A stretch of 64,000 nucleotides of DNA, taken from the NCBI GenBank assembly GCA_038240605.1, contig JBBSDP010000010.1, forward strand, positions 43,919 through 107,918, written 5' to 3'. A program made the position numbers and the translations under genes. This stretch comes from JBBSDP01 sp038240605 (lineage in GTDB: Bacteria; Planctomycetota; Phycisphaerae; Tepidisphaerales; Tepidisphaeraceae). The notes under the pieces were generated by a model. It saw only the letters and a program-made list of their open reading frames with translations, had not been told where the DNA came from and did no database searches. Of the stretch, positions 35,356 to 43,096 are shown one piece after another (the first letter of the stretch is position 1; each line of letters begins with the position of its first letter).

Positions 35356-35440
35356 GCGAGCAAATGGACGATCCCCGGTCGCGTTCCATCCGGCGAAAAG
35401 CTTGTGCCGGACGCTCGCCGGGCGTTACGCGGGGCTGATC

Positions 35441-36577
35441 TTATTGAGGCGGGATGGTATCGGCAATGGTCGTCTTCCCCCCGCGGATCTCCAGCATGAC
35501 GATAGGCTTGCGGGCGTTGTGCTGGGCATCGACCGTGATCGTGCCGCTGGCGCCGGGAAAATTCTTCGTCTGCGCGATCGCGTCGCTGATCGCGATGGGA
35601 TCGATCGAGCCGGCCCGCTTGATCGCGTCGAACAGCACGCGGGCGGCGTCATAGCCGGTGACGGCCATCGCGTCGGGGATCTTGTTGAACTTCGCCCGAT
35701 ACGCCTTGACGAATTCCTGCACTTCCAGGCGTGGCTCATCGGGCGAGTAGTGGTTGCTGAAGAAGCAGCCGTCAGCCTGGGGCGCCTTGAGGGTTGCTTC
35801 GCTGTCCCATCCGTCCCCGCCGACGAACGGGACGGTGAGTCCCAGCTCGCGCGCCTGCTTGAGGATGTTGATCACCTGCGTGTAATAGCCCGGCACGTAG
35901 ACCACGTCGGGCGACGCGGCCTTGATGCGGGTGAGCTGGGGTTTGAAGTCGCGGTCGTCCTTCCGGTATTCCTCATCGGCGACAACCGAGCCGTGCGACT
36001 TGAACTCTTCCTTGAAGAAGGTTGCCAGACCATTGCTGTAGTCGCTGTCGGCGGCGGTGAGGACCGCCACGTTCTTCCATCCCCGACGACTGACGAAATC
36101 CGCATCGCCCTTTGCCTGAAAGTCGTCAGTGAAACAGACGCGGTAAACGAACTGCTTGCCCTGGGTCACCTTGGGGTTGGTGCTGGAGGGGGAGATCATC
36201 GGCACTTTGGCCTTCTCGCAGACTTGGCCGCCGGCCAGGCTGTTGGTGCTGGCGACCTCTCCCAGGATCGCGACGGCGTGTTCGCGGTTGATCAGCTCCT
36301 TCACCACCGACACTGCCTGGTCCTGCGACCCCTGATCATCGCGCGCGATGATCTTCACCTGTTTGCCGAGCAGCCCGCCTGCCTGGTTGACCTGGTCGGT
36401 GGCCAGTTGGATCCCCTCGTCGGTGCTCTGGCCGAAAGTTGCTTCGGTTCCGGTCATGGAGCCGTATTCGCCGACGATGATGTCATTGCCACTGCCGCCG
36501 CCGGGTTTGTGTTTGCAACCGAGGGGAGTGACGACGATGAGCAGCAGGGCGAGGAGGGTCTTGGCGGTAATTTGCAT
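35441..36577 (-). CDS. livK: ABC transporter substrate-binding lipoprotein LivK type
   Basis: A 378-residue binding protein. I chose the ATG at 36577 (MQITAKTLL), which gives a signal and a lipobox VVTPLGC (Cys about residue 21). The longer frame to 36841 is a non-signal shadow. The mature protein is a Peripla_BP_6 fold: IIVGEYGSMTGTEATFG start, QVKIIARDDQGS, then VPMISPSSTNPKVT and a VYVPGYYTQ hinge. The ligand could be a branched-chain amino acid, an amide or urea. The sequence alone does not decide. First gene of the liv cluster, divergent from the outer-membrane protein gene at 36714. Confidence 0.92.
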   Translation of the reverse strand: MQITAKTLLALLLIVVTPLGCKHKPGGGSGNDIIVGEYGSMTGTEATFGQSTDEGIQLATDQVNQAGGLLGKQVKIIARDDQGSQDQAVSVVKELINREHAVAILGEVASTNSLAGGQVCEKAKVPMISPSSTNPKVTQGKQFVYRVCFTDDFQAKGDADFVSRRGWKNVAVLTAADSDYSNGLATFFKEEFKSHGSVVADEEYRKDDRDFKPQLTRIKAASPDVVYVPGYYTQVINILKQARELGLTVPFVGGDGWDSEATLKAPQADGCFFSNHYSPDEPRLEVQEFVKAYRAKFNKIPDAMAVTGYDAARVLFDAIKRAGSIDPIAISDAIAQTKNFPGASGTITVDAQHNARKPIVMLEIRGGKTTIADTIPPQ

Positions 36578-36713
36578 GTCGCGCGCGAATGTAACCGTGA
36601 GCGCGGGGTGCCGCAAGGTTATGCTTCGGATGTTGGATGATGAGTGAGGACGTCCCTTGCCGGGCGGTACGGTTGATCGGTACAGTCTCGCCCCGGGAAC
36701 GGAAGGAGCCGGC

Positions 36714-37694
36714 ATGGGATACGGGCGGTTTGGCGTATGGGTCGCAGTGACGGCACTGTCGGTGCTGTCGATCGAGCGGGCCCACGCGCAATCGGTTTCC
36801 GCGTCGGCGCCAGTTTCGATATCCGCTTCAGAAGGCGCCAACCCATCGGAAGCCGACGCGCAAACCCCGTCGCTCGTCCCGCCAGTCCGGCTTGCCCTCT
36901 TTGACGAACCGGAAAGCGTTTACCCGCCCCCGACTGCTCCCACGCCGGATGAAGGGTACAACGCCGGCAGCGTTAACTTTAAGATGGAGGCGTCTTACTG
37001 GACGCGGTACGTCTACCGCGGCGTCGATCAGACAACCAATGGGAAGGCGACGGAGAACTCACTTCAGTTTAGAGGCATTTCCGAGTTTGACCTGGGCAAG
37101 CTTCCCCATCCGTTCATTGGTCTGTTCGTCAACGTCTTCAATAACGATCCGGTCAGTCGGTTCGAGGAAGTGCGGCCATTCGCGGGGCTGAAGTGGACGA
37201 TCAAGCCGCTGACGATCGAGGTCGGGTATCAGAATTACCTGTTCCCGAGCCGGCGGGCGCAGGACACGCAGGAGGTCTGGGCCAGCATCGCGCTCGACGA
37301 CTCCCGTATTTTTCGCACCGAGAAGCCGATTTTTTCACCCTACATCTACGGCGCGTACGATTTTGAGCTATACCATGGGTTTTACGTGGAAGCCGGGATC
37401 AAGCACGATTTCCTGATCCAGGACACCGGCATTACCCTGACCCCGTCGGCCGCGGCGGCTTACGTCATCAGCGACAAGTATTTTCGGGAAGCGGGGGATA
37501 ACCACGATACCGGGTTGCAGCACTTCGAGGCGGGCATGACGCTCGGCTACAACCTCAATTCACTGATCAACATTCCGCGGCGTTACGGCCAATGGCGATT
37601 GAAGGGGTACCTGTTCTACACCGACGGCATCGAGAACCGCCTTCGGGCGGATTCGGGACTATACGGCGGCGGTGGAATCAGCTTCGAATATTGA
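36714..37694 (+). CDS. outer-membrane beta-barrel protein (TorF-like)
   Basis: A 326-residue exported protein with a signal peptide ending AHAQ (about residue 27). A low-complexity linker (about 28-85) follows, and then alternating hydrophobic/aromatic beta strands to a C-terminal GGGISFEY ending in aromatic Tyr, typical of outer-membrane barrels. The sequence ASYWTRYVYRGVDQT resembles the TorF/Gcw_chp putative porin family. I chose the ATG at 36714 with GGAAGGAG 8 bases upstream. It is divergent from livK. A pore for the substrates of the liv transporter is an inference from position only. It supports a diderm envelope. Confidence 0.75.
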   Translation: MGYGRFGVWVAVTALSVLSIERAHAQSVSASAPVSISASEGANPSEADAQTPSLVPPVRLALFDEPESVYPPPTAPTPDEGYNAGSVNFKMEASYWTRYVYRGVDQTTNGKATENSLQFRGISEFDLGKLPHPFIGLFVNVFNNDPVSRFEEVRPFAGLKWTIKPLTIEVGYQNYLFPSRRAQDTQEVWASIALDDSRIFRTEKPIFSPYIYGAYDFELYHGFYVEAGIKHDFLIQDTGITLTPSAAAAYVISDKYFREAGDNHDTGLQHFEAGMTLGYNLNSLINIPRRYGQWRLKGYLFYTDGIENRLRADSGLYGGGGISFEY

Positions 37695-37708
37695 TCGCTG
37701 CAGCAGAC

Positions 37709-38305
37709 TCAGTTGCCGGCGGCGGCGACGCTGGTGCGAACCTCGGCCAGCAGGCGGTTCACGATCTGGACGTTATCGCGGGCGTAGATCGTTCCCTCAA
37801 CCCGTGAAGGGCCGATGGGGTCCTTCAAATCGCCCCGCGTGATAACGGGTTTCAGTCGGGCGTTCACGATCGACAGCTTGAGGCGATCGGTGAACGTCGT
37901 GCGGCTCACGTTGATGAACGCCGTCCCCTGGTACTCGATCATCTCCCCACGGTTCGCGCCCATCACGTACCAGTGGATTGAAGCGTTGGATGCGGCGGGA
38001 TCGTCGGCCTTCATGTCGCGAGAGGGGTGCCAGAGCACGCGGACGTGCATGATCTGATGCACCGGCTCAATGCGCTTGCCGGCGGCGACGGCGCGCTCGG
38101 TCGCGTCGTCGACGAGAACGACGTCAAGGTCGCCGTTATCGTTGCGCGAGGCGTAGGCGTTCGTAAAGGTCTCGGCGAACTTGCGGTGGTCTTTGAGGGA
38201 GGTCAGGGTGAGACCGGCCGCCTTGTCGGAGCACCCGACGCCGCAGCATATCGCGGCCAATACAAGCGGGAACGCCAGAAGGCTTGAGCGCGCGGGGAAG
38301 ATCAT
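37709..38305 (-). CDS. putative lipoprotein, unknown function
   Basis: A 198-residue protein starting at 38305 (MIFPARSS), with signal and lipobox CCGVGC (Cys about residue 25). The upstream frame to 38569 is a shadow. The mature part is soluble, with mixed alpha/beta character: LDVVLVDDATERAVAAGK, MHVRVLWHPSRDM, GEMIEYQGTAFINVS and VEGTIYARDN. It looks like a small domain of the kind used in secretion or pilot lipoproteins, but no family is recognised. It converges with the outer-membrane protein gene (14-base gap). Confidence 0.65.
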   Translation of the reverse strand: MIFPARSSLLAFPLVLAAICCGVGCSDKAAGLTLTSLKDHRKFAETFTNAYASRNDNGDLDVVLVDDATERAVAAGKRIEPVHQIMHVRVLWHPSRDMKADDPAASNASIHWYVMGANRGEMIEYQGTAFINVSRTTFTDRLKLSIVNARLKPVITRGDLKDPIGPSRVEGTIYARDNVQIVNRLLAEVRTSVAAAGN

Positions 38306-38396
38306 GATGGGTTCCTTCAAAGTAAGTGAGCGAGCCGGGTAAAGCCGTCGACCGGCCGATTTTCTCCGAAAACGCCAAATAACGGACGTGGGGAAT

Positions 38397-39275
38397 TCAT
38401 TCCAGCCCGAGGAGCCCGAGCGTGTCCCGCTCGATGATACCCCGCAGCGCCTCGCGTGGAACCAGGGGCAGGTTCGTCCCCTGGGCGAGCTGGTTGATGC
38501 TGTACAATGCCTCGATGCAAACGGTGGCGTTGGTGTACGGGAAGTCGCTGCCAAATAAGAGCTTGTCAATCACCCCGTGCTGATACGCCAGGACCAGGGC
38601 GTTGTAAGCCTGCCAGGGGCGCGAGAGCAGCCCGCTTACGTCGGCGTACACGTGGGCATGCTTCCCGAGCAGGCAGATCGTTTCATCCGTCCAGGGCTGA
38701 CCGAGCTGGGCGATAACCATCCGAAGCTTCGGAAACGTCCGGGCAACCTCATCCAACAGGTAGGGCCGGCCATATTCCAGTTTGCTCTGTTCGGTGAACT
38801 GGCCGCTGGGGTGGAAGAGGATCGGCATCTGGAGCTGTTCCGCCTCAGCGTATACTTCCATCGCCCGTGAATCAGTCGGGTGAAAGTCCTGGTTGGCAGG
38901 AGATACCGTGATGCCCTGGAGGTGAAGGTCTTGTTTGGCGGCTCGGACCTCCGCCGGAGCGCTGCGCTCGGTCGGATCGATGCCCGCGAATCCGATCAGT
39001 TTCTGAGGGAATCGACTGACGTAATCGGCGACGAATCGGTTGGGGATCTCCGCCCGCAGGTAACGGCTCTTGAACGCCAGGACGATCGACTTATCCACCG
39101 TCCGGCTCTGCGCCCAGTGATGATCAGGATCGGCGGCGGGGACCGAACGCCAGACTGGTTTCTCCCCGGCAATCCGCGTCGGCTTTCGGCGGGAACCGCT
39201 GGGGGTATTACCCCAGTCCAATTGCCCGAGCTGGTCGGGCGACTGCCATATGTGCGTGTGACAATCGACGATCAT
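38397..39275 (-). CDS. amidohydrolase family 2 (metal-dependent TIM-barrel hydrolase)
   Basis: A 292-residue enzyme. The N-terminal strand VDCHTHIW carries the HxH metal ligands, with further His and Asp candidates in PILFHPSG, and the final strand LLFGSDFPY carries the conserved Asp. The layout is that of amidohydrolase_2 proteins, which include decarboxylases and lactonases. The DHHWAQS stretch near residue 51 may form the active-site entry. The substrate cannot be told. It stands alone; the 239-base gap to prfB (39276-39514) is AT-richer, and I see no gene in it. Confidence 0.85.
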   Translation of the reverse strand: MIVDCHTHIWQSPDQLGQLDWGNTPSGSRRKPTRIAGEKPVWRSVPAADPDHHWAQSRTVDKSIVLAFKSRYLRAEIPNRFVADYVSRFPQKLIGFAGIDPTERSAPAEVRAAKQDLHLQGITVSPANQDFHPTDSRAMEVYAEAEQLQMPILFHPSGQFTEQSKLEYGRPYLLDEVARTFPKLRMVIAQLGQPWTDETICLLGKHAHVYADVSGLLSRPWQAYNALVLAYQHGVIDKLLFGSDFPYTNATVCIEALYSINQLAQGTNLPLVPREALRGIIERDTLGLLGLE

Positions 39276-39514
39276 AGGTGCGAGGGTTGAAGATCAGGTC
39301 GAACCCGACCGCCCGAAGGCAACATCGAAGCTCGGTCGATCTCCTTCCGTCCAGAGCGAGCCGTCGCAGTTTAGGGATTTCCGAACCACGGTCAAAGGTA
39401 TCTCATAAAGTTCCCGGCTTTCCCGCCATCAACTCATTGAATGCTTGAATTATCGGACCTTCAATCCCCGGAGCAATAATAATTCTCAAGCTGCTGTAAT
39501 ATAGCCGTTTACAA

Positions 39515-40634
39515 CTACTTTTTTTCTCGCTTCCGACGCCGCAGCTCGGCGTCGATGAAATGATCGAGCTCACCGCGGTCCAGCACGCTTTCCACGTTGC
39601 TGGTCTCGACCAGCGTGCGGTGGTCCTTCACCCGGCGGTCGTCGAGCACGTAGCTGCGGATTTGGCTGCCGAAGGCGTTCTGTCCCTTTTCGCCGTACAA
39701 TTTCTTCAGCTCTTCATCGCGTTTCGCCTGCTCGATCATCTCCAGCCGTCCGGTCAACAGGGCGATCGCGAGCCGGCGGTTCTGCTGCTGGCTGCGCTCG
39801 ACCGAACAGGTGACTTGGATGCCCGTCGGAATGTGAACGATGCGGACCGCGGTCGCGACCTTATTCACATTTTGTCCACCGGGACCCGAGGCGCGCACGA
39901 ACGCCGTAATATCCATGTCCGCTTCGGGGATCTCGATGTCGGAATCCCCTTCGTCTTCGAAGTCCGGGACGGCGTCGACCGCCGCAAAACTGGTTTGCCG
40001 CTTCCCCTGGGCGTTAAATGGGCTGGGCCGGACCAGCCGGTGCACGCCCATCTCATTTTTGAGGTAACCGAAAGCGTATTCTCCCTTCACCAGGAGCGTT
40101 ACGTTTTTGATCCCTGCCTGCTCGCCCCAGGTCCGATCGACCTCGCTCACCTCCCAGCCACGCCGCTCGCAGAAGTAGAGGTACATGCGCAGGAGCATCT
40201 CGGCCCAGTCCTGAGCCTCGGTGCCGCCGGCCCCGGCGTGGATCTGAAGGAAGCAGCCTCGCGGATCGTTCGTCCCGTCCAGCAGGGACTGAAGCTCCAG
40301 GCGATCGCCGCGCCGTTCCAGGTCTGCCAACGTACGGTCGGCCTCCTCGAGGGATTCGGGGTCTCCCGCCTCGTCACCCAGTTGGTAGAGGGCGCGGACG
40401 TCATCGACGGCACGCAGCAGAGCTTCGATCGGATCGATGATCCCTTTCAGGATCTTCACTTCGGCGACCAGACCTTTGGCTTGTTCAGGATGGTCCCAGA
40501 AGCCCGGCTCGCCCATCCTGGCTTCCAGCTCTTTTCGCCGGGCAAGTTTGGTGGGGAAGTCAAAGAGAGTCCCGGATGGCAATGATCCGGGATGAAAGGC
40601 CTTCGATCGCGTTCAGCAGATTTTCATGAATCAT
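39515..40634 (-). CDS. prfB: peptide chain release factor 2, made by programmed +1 frameshift
   Basis: RF2 ends translation at UGA and UAA. The main frame contains the SPF anticodon-like tripeptide and the GGQ peptidyl-hydrolysis motif (residues 204-206 and 252-254 in the full protein, GPGGQNVN). The true start is the ATG at 40632-40634 in another frame. It gives 24 codons (MIHENLLNAIEG through IRDSL) and then in-frame TGA at 40560-40562. A +1 shift at CTTTGAC continues as DFPTKLARRKE, giving 372 residues, a normal RF2 length and alignment. A start at 40582 in the main frame would delete the conserved N-terminus. Expression is therefore autoregulated by RF2 level. It follows a lone receiver gene on the same strand. 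Confidence 0.95.
40559..40565 (-). promoter_or_regulatory. RF2 programmed frameshift site CTTTGAC
   Basis: On the minus strand the codons TCT CTT TGA C match the conserved RF2 recoding site. A short internal Shine-Dalgarno-like GGGA lies 4 bases before the CTT. When RF2 is scarce, the ribosome slips +1 on CTT and reads GAC, which gives full-length protein. Confidence 0.95.
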
Positions 40635-40712
40635 GTCCCCGAATCTTAGCCACGTTGACCTGAGGCCGCAAAGGCGAGCCAGTCGAGGCGGGAATGCGGA
40701 CACAGCCACCCT

Positions 40713-41075
40713 CTACGTCACGCACTGCCGCAGCCAAGAGCTCAGTTCTTCAAAATCAACCGGCTTCTGGAATACCGCGTCGGGCGAGAGCCGCGGCGCG
40801 TCAAGCATATTCCGCCAGTTGGCCGCTCCCGTGGTGATCGCCACGCGGATCGGCAGATTCGACTGGCGGATGTGTTCGAGGATCGTGCTGCCGTTGCCGT
40901 CGGGCAACATGAGGTCGAGGATCAGGCAGAGGGGGGCCGGGGACAACAACTGCATCGCCTCGGCGACGGTTGACGCCTGGACGGCATGAATCCCGCTTAA
41001 ACGCAGCAGGGCAACCAGCGCCATGCGGCTGGAACGGTCATCTTCCACGATCATGACAGGAGGTCTCTCGGCCAT
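40713..41075 (-). CDS. single-domain response regulator (receiver only)
   Basis: A 120-residue receiver. The acidic pocket is VEDD (10-13), the phospho-acceptor is Asp 54 (LILDLMLPDGNG), the Thr switch is in ITTG, and the conserved Lys is 104 (FQKPVD). There is no output domain, so it works by protein contact, like CheY or Spo0F. I chose the ATG at 41075 (MAERPPVM), preceded by an AGGTCTCTC stretch. The frame extends to 41132 without conserved content. No kinase gene is adjacent; it sits between the GNAT gene and prfB. Confidence 0.88.
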   Translation of the reverse strand: MAERPPVMIVEDDRSSRMALVALLRLSGIHAVQASTVAEAMQLLSPAPLCLILDLMLPDGNGSTILEHIRQSNLPIRVAITTGAANWRNMLDAPRLSPDAVFQKPVDFEELSSWLRQCVT

Positions 41076-41268
41076 GATTTTCGTCTGCAAACGGTCAGGG
41101 GACAACCCTGGTCCGGACATGCGCCATTCCAACGACCGTCAAGAGTTGAAGTGTTGGAAGCTTATCGATGGTCGCTTTGGGGCGCGAATGGCCAAAATAG
41201 TCGCGCCATCCGCTTTCGGACGATTTGAGCGAAAGCTGGGGTATATATGGGGACGACGTCAGGCAAGG

Positions 41269-41802
41269 TCAATCGTCGCTGAACTCGAGTACGGGAACGC
41301 TTACGCCGCGCGGCGTGGGGGCAGCGGCCGGTTGGTGCGGCTCGGGGACGTCGACCAACGTTCGGACCATGGCGATCTCGTCACATCCATTCCGCTTGGG
41401 ACACCGAACGCAATCACTCCAAACCTTCAGCGGAAGCGTTTCCTTGGCGACCACTTCGAACCCGAGCTTTTCGAAAAAGGTCTGCTCGTAAGTCAGGGCC
41501 ATCAGCCGGCGGATTCCCAGTCGCCGTGCCTCATCGACCGTCCAGTTGACCAACTGCCGGCCAATCCCACGGCCGATGTGTCCCTCGTCGACCGCCAGCG
41601 AACGTACTTCGGCGAGGTCTGCCCAGAGGATCGTCAGGGCCGCGCACCCGACCAGCTCTCCCGCTTCTTCGTAAACGCCGAAGTCGCGGAGGTCTTCGTA
41701 AAGCTGGGCATAACTCTTGAACAGCATACGGCCGCGCGACGCGTGGGCGTTGATGACCTGCTCGATCGCGGGGACGTCATGAATGGTGGCGGGTCGAATC
41801 AT
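41269..41802 (-). CDS. GNAT acetyltransferase of the N-acetylglutamate synthase type
   Basis: A 177-residue acetyltransferase. The acetyl-CoA loop is GHIGRGIGRQLV, preceded by EVRSLAVDE. A C-terminal LTYEQTFFEKLGF region and a CPKRNGCDEIAM segment match the short ArgA-type (amino-acid N-acetyltransferase) proteins that make N-acetylglutamate for arginine synthesis in many bacteria. The assignment is by motif only; no arg genes are adjacent. It is first of three minus-strand genes (GNAT, receiver, prfB) separated by gaps of 193 and 78 bases, so cotranscription is uncertain. Confidence 0.8.
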   Translation of the reverse strand: MIRPATIHDVPAIEQVINAHASRGRMLFKSYAQLYEDLRDFGVYEEAGELVGCAALTILWADLAEVRSLAVDEGHIGRGIGRQLVNWTVDEARRLGIRRLMALTYEQTFFEKLGFEVVAKETLPLKVWSDCVRCPKRNGCDEIAMVRTLVDVPEPHQPAAAPTPRGVSVPVLEFSDD

Positions 41803-41962
41803 GGTGGCGCTTCAATGATAGCAGAGTATTGATCTCCACACTGAACGTTGCGGGATTGTCTGGTATCGACCACGAGTTCGTTTCCCGCGTGTCTTACGGA
41901 TAGACTACGCCGCCTCCCGCTCGGTCCCCACCGCATGGGCCCGGGGGGCATGGAGTGCCGGA

Positions 41963-43036
41963 ATGCAGCGCCGTTTGTTTGGAGCCAGTTCGTCTCTCGT
42001 ATGCCGAGGCCTTGGGCTCGTCGGCCTGTGCGCCGTCGTCCGTTTTGGCCTCGCCGCGGATGAGACGCGGCCAACGACTCTCCCCTGGGTCAACGTGACC
42101 ACTAACGTTGGCGGCGATAAATGGGGCTTCGCGGGCATTACCACCATGGCGGCCGTCCCGGATTCGGAGTTCGTGATCGCCGGGGTCAGCGAGCGGGGGC
42201 TCTGGGCCAGCGCCGACGGGGGTAAGACCTGGAAGCCGCTCGGGGAAAAGGACGCCGTTCCGATCCGGAACCGTCCCTACCAGATCATTTTCGACCCCAG
42301 GGACCCCAAGACCTTTTGGGAGAGCGGCAACTACGGGGCCGGCGTCTTCCAGACCAACGACGCCGGCCAGACCTTCCACCGCCTCGGGGCGATCGAGAAC
42401 GTCGACGGGCTGGGCATCGATATCACCGATCCTCAGCGAAAGACGCTTGTGGCCGGCCTGCACGAGCGCGAGCGCAGCATCCAAAAATCCGTCGATGGTG
42501 GCCAGACCTGGCAGCAGGTGGGGGACAAGCTTCCCGACAAGACCAACTTTTCAAGCGACGTGATCGTCCTCGACGCCAACACCTACCTCTGTAACGCCGC
42601 CGGTTGGAAGCAGGAGAACGGACACTCCCTGGCCTTCGGCATCTTCCGCACGACCGACGGCGGCAAGTCCTGGACGAAGGTTTCCGATGCCGGCCCCAGC
42701 GGCCCGCCCCTCGTCGCCTCCGATGGCGCGATTTACTGGCAGACGCTTTGGAATGCCGGCCTGGTCAAGAGCAAGGACCACGGCCAGACCTGGCAGAAAC
42801 TCGACGGCCCGGTCAAGAGCAACCCCATCGAGATCACCGGCGGCAAGCTGCTGGCGGCAGTCGATAGTCAGATCTACGTCTCCGCCGATGGCGCTGCCAA
42901 CTGGACGAAACTCGGCGACCCGCTCCCCTTCAAGCCGAGTGGCCTGTGTTTCAGCGCCAAGACGCGAGCCGTCTACGCCTGGCGCTCCACCGACGCCAAG
43001 GAAGAGAACGTGATTGCCCGCTGGGAATTGCCGTAA
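41963..43036 (+). CDS. exported BNR/sialidase-like repeat protein
   Basis: A 357-residue protein with a signal sequence ending near GLAAD (about residue 32). At least five BNR/Asp-box repeats follow (SADGGKTW, TNDAGQTF, SVDGGQTW, TTDGGKSW, SKDHGQTW), forming a beta propeller of the sialidase or Ycf48/photosystem-assembly type. The sialidase Arg triad and Tyr/Glu pair were not recognised, so I do not call it a sialidase. It is probably a periplasmic or surface binding propeller. A degenerate heptamer repeat separates it from the helicase gene downstream. Confidence 0.8.
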   Translation: MQRRLFGASSSLVCRGLGLVGLCAVVRFGLAADETRPTTLPWVNVTTNVGGDKWGFAGITTMAAVPDSEFVIAGVSERGLWASADGGKTWKPLGEKDAVPIRNRPYQIIFDPRDPKTFWESGNYGAGVFQTNDAGQTFHRLGAIENVDGLGIDITDPQRKTLVAGLHERERSIQKSVDGGQTWQQVGDKLPDKTNFSSDVIVLDANTYLCNAAGWKQENGHSLAFGIFRTTDGGKSWTKVSDAGPSGPPLVASDGAIYWQTLWNAGLVKSKDHGQTWQKLDGPVKSNPIEITGGKLLAAVDSQIYVSADGAANWTKLGDPLPFKPSGLCFSAKTRAVYAWRSTDAKEENVIARWELP

Positions 43037-43051
43037 CCCGACGCATCACTT

Positions 43052-43079
43052 GATTCAGGATTCAGCTCGGCACTCAGCA
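43052..43079. repeat. degenerate heptamer array before the helicase gene
   Basis: Four 7-base units in register: GATTCAG, GATTCAG, CTCGGCA, CTCAGCA. They lie in the 60-base gap between the BNR gene and the ATG at 43097. A further TTATTCAGG follows. The array is short and has no obvious inverted arms. Confidence 0.6.
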
Positions 43080-43096
43080 CTTATTCAGGAGCACGG

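Noticed and set aside
33395..35389. 664-codon frame that would fuse livM with an N-terminal extension
   Set aside because: The extra 323 codons are a shadow of livH. The livM homology begins at 34420.
40583..40634. prfB as a pseudogene because of the in-frame TGA
   Set aside because: The TGA is inside the conserved RF2 recoding sequence CTTTGAC, so it is a programmed frameshift.
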